64,000 nt of DNA from Deinococcus seoulensis. GTDB taxonomy: Bacteria > Deinococcota > Deinococci > Deinococcales > Deinococcaceae. The notes under the pieces are model-generated. The model saw nothing but the letters and a program-made list of their open reading frames with translations, was not told the DNA's origin and did not search any database. Shown piece after piece: positions 58,408 to 64,000 of the stretch. Position numbers and translations under genes: made by a program. Positions within the stretch are counted from its first letter, which is position 1. Every line of letters begins with the position of its first letter. Location: assembly GCF_014648115.1 (NCBI RefSeq), contig NZ_BMQM01000008.1, positions 1 to 64,000 on the forward strand, given 5' to 3'.

Positions 58408-59862
58408 ATGCGAAACCTCGCCCTGCTGGGCGCGCTGCTGACCTCCCTGGCGGGCGGGTCGGGCGCGCAGACGGCCCTGCCCCTGTCCTCGTTCGAGGGG
58501 CAGGTGATCTATCAGGTCATGCCGGACCGCTTCTTCGACGGGAACGCCGGGAACAACGCCGGGGTGAACCGCGCCGATCCGCGCGCGTGGCACGGCGGGG
58601 ACCTCGCGGGCCTCACGCAGAAACTGCCGTACATCCAGCGGCTGGGCGCGACTGCCGTGTGGCTGACGCCCGTGTACGCGCAGCAGACCGTGAACTCGTT
58701 CGGGACCGCGCCGTACCACGGGTACTGGCCCGCCGACTTCCGGGCGGTGGACCCGCACTTCGGGACGCTGGCGGACTTCCGGGCGTTCGTGGACGGCGCG
58801 CAGGGCGCCGGGATGCGCGTGGTGCTCGATCAGGTCATCAACCATTACGGGTACGAGGCGGCCGCCGTGAAGCTCCGCCCCGCGTGGTTCAACACCCAGG
58901 CGCAGTGCGACGGGGCAGCGAACAAGGACGTGGACTGCCCCCTGGCGGGCCTGCCGGACCTGCGGCAGAGCACCCCGCAGGTGCGCGAACTGCTGCTGGG
59001 CAACGCGGACTTCTGGCGTGAACAGGGCGTGAACGCCTTCCGGTACGACGCCATCAAGCACGTCGAGGGGCCGTTCCTGACTGAGCTGCTGGCCGCCGAC
59101 CGGGCCGCCGGTACCTGGACGCTCGGCGAGTGGTTCGACGCGGACACCGGCACCGTCGCCGACTGGCAGAAGGCGGGCTTCGACAGCCTGTTCCTGTTCA
59201 GCCTGCAGGACGCCATGAAACGCAGCGTTATGGGCGGCCAGAGCCTCGGCGCGGTGCGGGCCGTGCTGGAACGCCAGGGTGAACTTCCGCGCCCCGGCGA
59301 GGTCGCGCTGTTCCTGGACAACCACGACGTGCCGCGTTTCGCGCAGGGCAGCCTGTTCGATGACGAGGGCCGCGCCCGCACCCGCTACGGCCTGCGCGCC
59401 CTGATGACGCTGCGCGGCGTGCCCGTCGTCTGGCAGGGCACCGAGATCGCCATGCGCGGCGGCACGGACCCCGACAACCGCCGCGACATGCGCTTCGAGG
59501 ACCAGTGGACGACCGAGGAACGCGAGGTCTTCGACGCCACCCGCGCCGCCATCGCCGCCCGCCGGGCCAGTCCCGCCCTGAGTCGCGGCGCGCAGACGCT
59601 GCTGCCCACCCCCGACCGCCTCAGCGGCGACCTGCTGCTGTTCACCCGCCAGCTGAACGGTCAGACCGTCCTGGCCGCGTGGCACGGGGGCCGCGAACGC
59701 CACACGTACTCCCTGAAACTCGCCTCGCTGGGCGTGAACTGGCAGGCGCTGGCCGCCACGCCCTCCCTGTTCGCCGGGCAGGACGCCCGCGTCAGCGTCA
59801 GCGGCGGCTACCTGCACCTGAGCCTCCCCGCGCGGGACGCCGCCGCCTTCCGGGTCGAGTAG
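58408..59862 (+). CDS. Secreted alpha-amylase family glycoside hydrolase (GH13)
   Basis: A 484-residue GH13 enzyme with a Sec signal peptide (MRNLALLGALLTSLAGG, cut near GSGAQ). The (beta/alpha)8-barrel motifs are in order: VVLDQVINH (region I, about 138-146), FRYDAIKH (nucleophile D214), E241 in LGEWFDA (acid/base) and FLDNHD (D307). A C-terminal beta-sandwich follows from about residue 400. It should cleave alpha-1,4 glucans outside the cell; sub-specificity (amylase, neopullulanase or cyclomaltodextrinase) cannot be fixed. TACCAT lies 6 bases before the ATG, so the message is probably leaderless. Confidence 0.88.
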   Translation: MRNLALLGALLTSLAGGSGAQTALPLSSFEGQVIYQVMPDRFFDGNAGNNAGVNRADPRAWHGGDLAGLTQKLPYIQRLGATAVWLTPVYAQQTVNSFGTAPYHGYWPADFRAVDPHFGTLADFRAFVDGAQGAGMRVVLDQVINHYGYEAAAVKLRPAWFNTQAQCDGAANKDVDCPLAGLPDLRQSTPQVRELLLGNADFWREQGVNAFRYDAIKHVEGPFLTELLAADRAAGTWTLGEWFDADTGTVADWQKAGFDSLFLFSLQDAMKRSVMGGQSLGAVRAVLERQGELPRPGEVALFLDNHDVPRFAQGSLFDDEGRARTRYGLRALMTLRGVPVVWQGTEIAMRGGTDPDNRRDMRFEDQWTTEEREVFDATRAAIAARRASPALSRGAQTLLPTPDRLSGDLLLFTRQLNGQTVLAAWHGGRERHTYSLKLASLGVNWQALAATPSLFAGQDARVSVSGGYLHLSLPARDAAAFRVE

Positions 59863-59872
59863 GGAGCAGGCA

Positions 59873-59901
59873 GCCGGGCGAGTCATGCAGACTCGCCCGG
59901 C
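59873..59901. terminator. Bidirectional terminator between amylase and the next gene
   Basis: GCCGGGCGAGTC (59873-59884) is perfectly complementary to GACTCGCCCGGC (59890-59901), a 12-bp stem with a 5-base loop. It lies 10 bases beyond the amylase stop and 14 bases beyond the stop of the convergent hypothetical gene. No T run. Confidence 0.65.
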
Positions 59902-59914
59902 CACACTGTCCGGT

Positions 59915-60316
59915 CTAGGCCCGCAGGGGCCGGGGCACGGGCAGAGTGTACGTCGCGAACGGTTTCCACACGCCGCCCTCGTGGTGCCGGGCGATGGGCT
60001 GGTCGTGCTCGTTCACGTACACCATGCGGTAGCGCACGCGGCCCAGTTCCAGGCCGCCACGCTCGCGCCAGAGCATCTGCACGTCGATGTTCGTGGCGGC
60101 GGGGTCCGTGTCACGCGCCGCGAGGATACTGAACTCGCGCAGACTGCCGGGGTACGTGCGGCGCACCTGCCGCACGCTGCGCCGCCCGCCCGGAAACACC
60201 CGCGCGGGCATGGCGAGCGCCATGGCGCGGTACTCCTGACCCTGCCAGTGCGTCAGGAACGCCTGGAGCGCCTGCTGGGGCGAAGGGTTCACCACGCTGG
60301 TCGGCATGTCGTTCAT
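59915..60316 (-). CDS. Hypothetical protein, about 133 residues
   Basis: I do not recognise a family with confidence. The sequence is short and soluble: AFLTHWQGQEYRAMALAMP near the N-terminus and RVRYRMVYVNEHDQP near 95-110 are reminiscent of small NTF2-like domains, but this is weak. No signal peptide. The ATG at 60316 is preferred because CATGCT ends 7 bases before it; an ATG at 60328 and one at 60307 are alternatives. Confidence 0.65.
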   Translation of the reverse strand: MNDMPTSVVNPSPQQALQAFLTHWQGQEYRAMALAMPARVFPGGRRSVRQVRRTYPGSLREFSILAARDTDPAATNIDVQMLWRERGGLELGRVRYRMVYVNEHDQPIARHHEGGVWKPFATYTLPVPRPLRA

Positions 60317-60432
60317 GCCACGCAGCATGGCACGCCCCGCCCCCCCGGCACCACTGCCCGAATGGCGCAGCCCGGCGGGGGCGACCCCTCGCTCATCTGG
60401 CGGATGCCGACGCGCGGTCAGCGAGATCCGGG

Positions 60433-60777
60433 TCAGTTCAGGGCGAACACGATGGCCGACAGGACGCCCGCCCCGATCAGGGGGATCAGGATCTGCGGCC
60501 AGGGCAGGCCCGGCGCGCGGTAGCTCTCGCCCAGGCGGGCGCGCATCGTGCTTTCGATGCGGCTCTGACCGGACTGCGAGTACGCGACCGCGCCGGACAG
60601 GAACCCCAGGATCAGGGCGCCCCAGCCGAGTGCGTCGGCGGCTCCGGCGCGGGTGAGGCCGCCGTTCAGGACGGCACTGACGGTCAGGGTCAGCAGCCCG
60701 GCCACCGCGGCGGCCGCCACGCCGTACAGCGCGATCTGGGCGAGGCGGGCCGGGACGGACTGGGGCGCCGGGTTCAT
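60433..60777 (-). CDS. Small integral membrane protein, hypothetical
   Basis: A 114-residue protein with three probable transmembrane helices: about 13-36 (IALYGVAAAAVAGLLTLTVSAV), 47-66 (GWGALILGFLSGAVAYS) and 93-112 (ILIPLIGAGVLSAIVFAL). The loop between the second and third is charged (SRIESTMRARLGES). Family unknown. TACAGT (60789-60784 on the minus strand) lies 6 bases before the ATG, so the message is probably leaderless. Confidence 0.75.
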   Translation of the reverse strand: MNPAPQSVPARLAQIALYGVAAAAVAGLLTLTVSAVLNGGLTRAGAADALGWGALILGFLSGAVAYSQSGQSRIESTMRARLGESYRAPGLPWPQILIPLIGAGVLSAIVFALN

Positions 60778-60841
60778 AGGGCGACTGTAGCGGGCGCGGC
60801 GGGGGGCTTTCCAGCAGAATTGCCCGTGCTGACGGCTCCGC

Positions 60842-63800
60842 TTACCCGGCCTGCGCCTCGCCGGGCTGTTTGATGCTCAGGACGCGGCTGGCGCCGGTCT
60901 GGTCGGTGGTGACGCCCCACAGCGCGTGCGCGATTTCCATGGTGGCCTTCTGGTGCGTGACGAGCAGGAACTGCGCGCCGCGTTCGCTGAACAGTTTCAG
61001 GAAGGCGGTGAAGCGGCGGATGTTCGCCTCGTCCAGCGGGGCGTCCACCTCGTCCAGCACGGCCAGCGGGAGGCCTCCGGCGCTGCCTTCCCCGCCGGCG
61101 TGGTTCAGGGCGAACAGGAACCCCAGGCCCGCCATGGTGCGTTCCCCGGCCGAGAGCAGCGTCATGGAGCGGGTGCGTTTCCCGCGTGGCTGCACGGCGA
61201 GGCGCAGACCGCGCAGGCGGCCCTGGTCGTCGTGTTCGCGTTCGAGTTCGCCGGTTCCGCCGAGCAGTTCGGCGCTGTACTCGCGGAAGGCGGTGTTCAC
61301 GCGGTCGAAGGCGGCGGCGGTGGCGTGCCCTTCTGCGGTTTCGAGGTCGTGGAGGTGGGCGCGCAGTTCGGTGGCGGCGCTGTCGGCGTCGGTCAGTTCG
61401 GCGCGCTGGGCGTTCAGGGCGGTCTGTTCGGCGTGCAGGTCGGCCTCGGCGCGGGCGTTCACGGGTCCCAGGCTTTCCAGGGCGCTGCGGGTGCGGGTCA
61501 GTTCGGCCGTCCATTCGCGGGGCGTGCCGGGCGGCAGGCAGCCGTCGGGGATGGGTTCCAGGCTGCCTTCGCGCCGGGCGATCAGGACGCGCAGGTCGTC
61601 CAGGCGGGCGCGGGCGCGGTTCTGCGTGGCGATCAGGTTGGCGTAGGTCTGCGCGGCCTGTTCGCGGGTGTACTCGGCGCGGGCGTACTCGTTCTCGTCG
61701 AGCGTGCCGAGCGCGGCCTCGCGGCGCGTGACCTCGGCGGCGGCGGCGTGCAGGTGGGTGTCCTGCGCGGCGATGGCCTGCGCGCTGGCGGTCAGGCGTT
61801 CGCGGAGTTCCCCGGCGCGGGCGCGTCCGGCGCGGTAGGCGCGCCACGCGGCGTCCGTCTCGCGGGCCAGGGCGAGCGTCTCGGCGGCGGCCCGTTCGGC
61901 GGCGCGCTGCGTCTCGGCGGCGGTTCGCTGGGCGTGCAGGTCGGCTTCCAGGGCGCCCAGGTCCGGAAGGGGCGCGCCGGGTTCCGGCAGGGGGCTGTCC
62001 GTCAGGTCCGGTCCGAGGCGCGCGGCGAGGCGGTCGCGGTTGGCTTCCAGGCTGCGTTCCTGCGCGGCGAGTTCCGTGACGCGCCGCTCGGCGGCCTGTT
62101 CCTCGCGGGCGGCGTCGTCCAGCGCGCGGCGCAGCGCAGCGTGGCGTTCGTCGCTGCCGCCCAGGGTGGCCTGCACCTTCTTCAGTTCGGCGTTCAGGCG
62201 TGCGCCCTGGCGGTCTGCGTCCTCCAGTTCCGCGTCGAGTTCCTGAAAGCGGCGCTGGTCGGCCAGGACGCCGCTGCCCGTGTCGCGGGCGCGGCCCCCG
62301 GTGATGGCCCCGCCGGGTTCGACGAGTTCGCCGTCCAGCGTTACGAGGCGCGGGCGGCTGGCGTGCGTGCGGGCGATGCGGTTCGCGGCGCGCAGGTCCC
62401 GCACGATCAGCGTGTCGGCCAGGATGCTCTCGGCGACCAGGGGCGGGTCGCTGGGGCACAGGTCCGCGAGGTTGCCGATCACGCCGTCCTCGCGCAGCAG
62501 GGCCGCGTCGCGGCGGGGGCGGGCGCGGATCAGGTCCAGCGGCAGGAAGGTGGCGCGGCCGCCCGTGCGTTTCAGTTCGTCGATGATCTCGCGGGCGTCG
62601 TCCGCCCGGTTCACGACGACCTGTTCCAGGCGGCGGCCCAGCGCGGCGCCCACCGCGACCTCGTACTCGGCGGGGACGGTCAGCAGGTCCGCGACCGACC
62701 CGACGATGCCCGGATGGTCGAGTCGCAGGGCGTTGCGGGCGCCCTCGCCGTAGCGGGCGTAGGAGTTCAGGGCCGCTTCCAGGCGTTCGCGTTCGCGGCG
62801 CAGCGGGGCGACGCTGGCGTTCACGCGGGCCAGTTCGGCGTTCAGGTGCCGTTCGTGCGCGGTGGCGGCCTCACGTTCGGCGTGCAGGGCCGCGTACCCC
62901 TGCGCGGCGTGCGCGTGCGCGGTGCGGGCGGCGTCCAGGCGTTCGCGGGCCGCCGCGAGGTTCTCCAGCGTGACGTCCAGGTTGCCCTGCGCGCGGTCCA
63001 GTTCGGCGCGCAGCGTCTCGCGGCTGGCGTCCTGGCGGGCGTGCGCCTCGGCGGCGCGGGCGACCAGGGTGCGGGCGCGGGTCAGGTCGCCTTCCAGGCG
63101 GCGGGCGCGGGTCTCGGCGGCGGCGGCGGCCTCGCGGGCGGCGTTCAGGTCGGCGGTCAGGGCGTTCAGGTCCGGGGCGGCCTGCTCGGGCATGCGGGTG
63201 GGCAGCGCGGCCAGTTCGGCGTTCAGGCTGGCCTGCTCGCGGTCCAGGTGGTCTCGGTAACGGGCGGCCTGTTCGTGCGCGGCGCGGGCGGCCCGCAGGG
63301 TCTCCAGGGCTCCGGCGTGCGCGTCGCGGCGGGCGCGGGCGTCCTGCGCGGCCTCGCGGGCGGCCTCGACGGCGGCGGCGGCGGCCTGCACCTCGCCGCC
63401 CAGCGCGGCGCTGCGGGCGTCCAGTTCGGCGGCCTCGGCGCGGGCGGCGGCGATCTCGCGGGCCAGTGCGGCCTGCCGCTCGCGTTTCAGGGCGTCTTCC
63501 AGGGTCAGGGTACGCAGGGTCAGGTCGTTCCAGGTGCGGGCGTCCTGCGCGGCCTGTTCCAGGCGGGCCAGGGCCGTCTCGCGTTCCTGCAACACCAGTC
63601 GCAGGGCGTTCAGGTGCGTGTCGGCCTCGCGCAGCCGCGCCTCGGTTTCCTGGCGGGCGGTGACGGCGCGGGACAGTCCGGCGGCCTCCTGCACGTAGCC
63701 CAGCAGGGTCTTCCCTTCGGCCTGCACGACGCCGCTGACCTCGCCCTGCCCGATCACGGCCAGTCCGCCCGGTCCCAGGCCGGTGCCGCGCAGCGCTCCG

Positions 63801-64000
63801 TGAACGTCGCGCACGCGGGCGGCGCGGCCGTTCAGGTCCTGTTCGGCCGTGCCGTCGCGGTAGATGCGCCGCGCGAGGTTCACGCGTTCCCCGGCGGGCG
63901 TGCGGAGTTCCAGTTGCACTTCCGCCAGTCCCAGCGGGGCCTTGCCGCCGCTGCCGTGGAAGATCAGTTCCTGGGCGCGCGCGGCCCGCAACTCGCGCGC
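60842..64000 (-). CDS. smc: Chromosome segregation protein SMC, lacking the N-terminus
   Basis: The frame runs off the window edge, so the first roughly 57 residues, including the Walker A motif, are missing; it is not a broken gene. The visible 1052 residues have the two long coiled-coil arms, a hinge with DHPGIVGSVADLL and GRATFLPLDLIRA, and the C-terminal head with the ABC signature LLSAGERTMAGLG and Walker B LAVLDEVDAPLDE. Canonical SMC reads LSGGE; here LSAGE. SMC condenses and partitions the chromosome with ScpA and ScpB. The arms are very Ala/Glu/Arg-rich, as in other high-GC SMCs. The 3' end is followed by 64 bases to the small membrane protein on the same strand. Confidence 0.93.
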   Translation of the reverse strand, partial: ARELRAARAQELIFHGSGGKAPLGLAEVQLELRTPAGERVNLARRIYRDGTAEQDLNGRAARVRDVHGALRGTGLGPGGLAVIGQGEVSGVVQAEGKTLLGYVQEAAGLSRAVTARQETEARLREADTHLNALRLVLQERETALARLEQAAQDARTWNDLTLRTLTLEDALKRERQAALAREIAAARAEAAELDARSAALGGEVQAAAAAVEAAREAAQDARARRDAHAGALETLRAARAAHEQAARYRDHLDREQASLNAELAALPTRMPEQAAPDLNALTADLNAAREAAAAAETRARRLEGDLTRARTLVARAAEAHARQDASRETLRAELDRAQGNLDVTLENLAAARERLDAARTAHAHAAQGYAALHAEREAATAHERHLNAELARVNASVAPLRRERERLEAALNSYARYGEGARNALRLDHPGIVGSVADLLTVPAEYEVAVGAALGRRLEQVVVNRADDAREIIDELKRTGGRATFLPLDLIRARPRRDAALLREDGVIGNLADLCPSDPPLVAESILADTLIVRDLRAANRIARTHASRPRLVTLDGELVEPGGAITGGRARDTGSGVLADQRRFQELDAELEDADRQGARLNAELKKVQATLGGSDERHAALRRALDDAAREEQAAERRVTELAAQERSLEANRDRLAARLGPDLTDSPLPEPGAPLPDLGALEADLHAQRTAAETQRAAERAAAETLALARETDAAWRAYRAGRARAGELRERLTASAQAIAAQDTHLHAAAAEVTRREAALGTLDENEYARAEYTREQAAQTYANLIATQNRARARLDDLRVLIARREGSLEPIPDGCLPPGTPREWTAELTRTRSALESLGPVNARAEADLHAEQTALNAQRAELTDADSAATELRAHLHDLETAEGHATAAAFDRVNTAFREYSAELLGGTGELEREHDDQGRLRGLRLAVQPRGKRTRSMTLLSAGERTMAGLGFLFALNHAGGEGSAGGLPLAVLDEVDAPLDEANIRRFTAFLKLFSERGAQFLLVTHQKATMEIAHALWGVTTDQTGASRVLSIKQPGEAQAG

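Overview
The window looks like chromosomal DNA of a Deinococcus species. It is GC-rich, genes are densely packed on both strands, and products resemble Deinococcus proteins: a TilS-TadA fusion, a DR1281-type YmdB phosphoesterase, a KatA-type catalase and a long SMC. About twenty genes have a TANNNT-like box 5-8 bases before the start codon, the arrangement expected of leaderless mRNAs, which are known to be abundant in Deinococcus. The species cannot be fixed from the sequence alone.

Layout. 1-2400: edge of an IS transposase, a TilS-TadA tRNA wobble-modification fusion, and a divergent peroxiredoxin. 2401-9513: two paralogous FG-GAP lipoproteins followed by a secreted protein with 164 uninterrupted Gly-X-Y triplets. 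9766-13355: class III aminotransferase and lysine 2,3-aminomutase, with a divergent Lrp-type regulator. 13383-14879: DinB-like protein and two small proteins. 14883-18699: PaoABC-like molybdenum hydroxylase operon. 19141-22567: trpE-trpG-trpD preceded by a tryptophan-rich leader peptide and attenuator-like hairpins. 22793-29721: SNF2 helicase with a SWIM finger, sorbosone-dehydrogenase-like protein, YiaA-like membrane protein, aroA. 30083-34297: four translationally overlapping genes (SDR, metallo-beta-lactamase-fold enzyme, adenylate-forming enzyme, ketoacyl synthase III) that look like an uncharacterised acyl-condensation pathway. 34997-40307: form I aerobic CO dehydrogenase genes (coxM-coxS-coxL) with a XdhC-YHS maturation protein. 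40893-47515: catalase, carboxynorspermidine synthase, GMC oxidoreductase, methyltransferase, YCII protein. 47519-60777: ABC-2 exporter, nucleotidyltransferase, DUF402 protein, U32 peptidase, UspA, YmdB, PEP carboxylase, secreted alpha-amylase and two small proteins. 60842-64000: SMC, cut by the window edge.

The most distinctive non-genic feature is a dispersed MITE-like repeat of 132-165 bp: eight near-complete copies, a solo-end remnant and a further fragment. Copies have inverted ends, an internal hairpin whose arms covary between copies, and 3-bp TCA or TGA direct repeats fitting a TNA-type target duplication. At five loci the duplicated triplet is exactly the TGA stop codon of the neighbouring gene. 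One copy sits in frame inside the SDR gene and adds 45 codons without a stop. One gene, xdhC, lies between two copies and takes its apparent start codon and part of its ribosome-binding site from one and its stop codon from the other.

No tRNA, rRNA or CRISPR array was seen.
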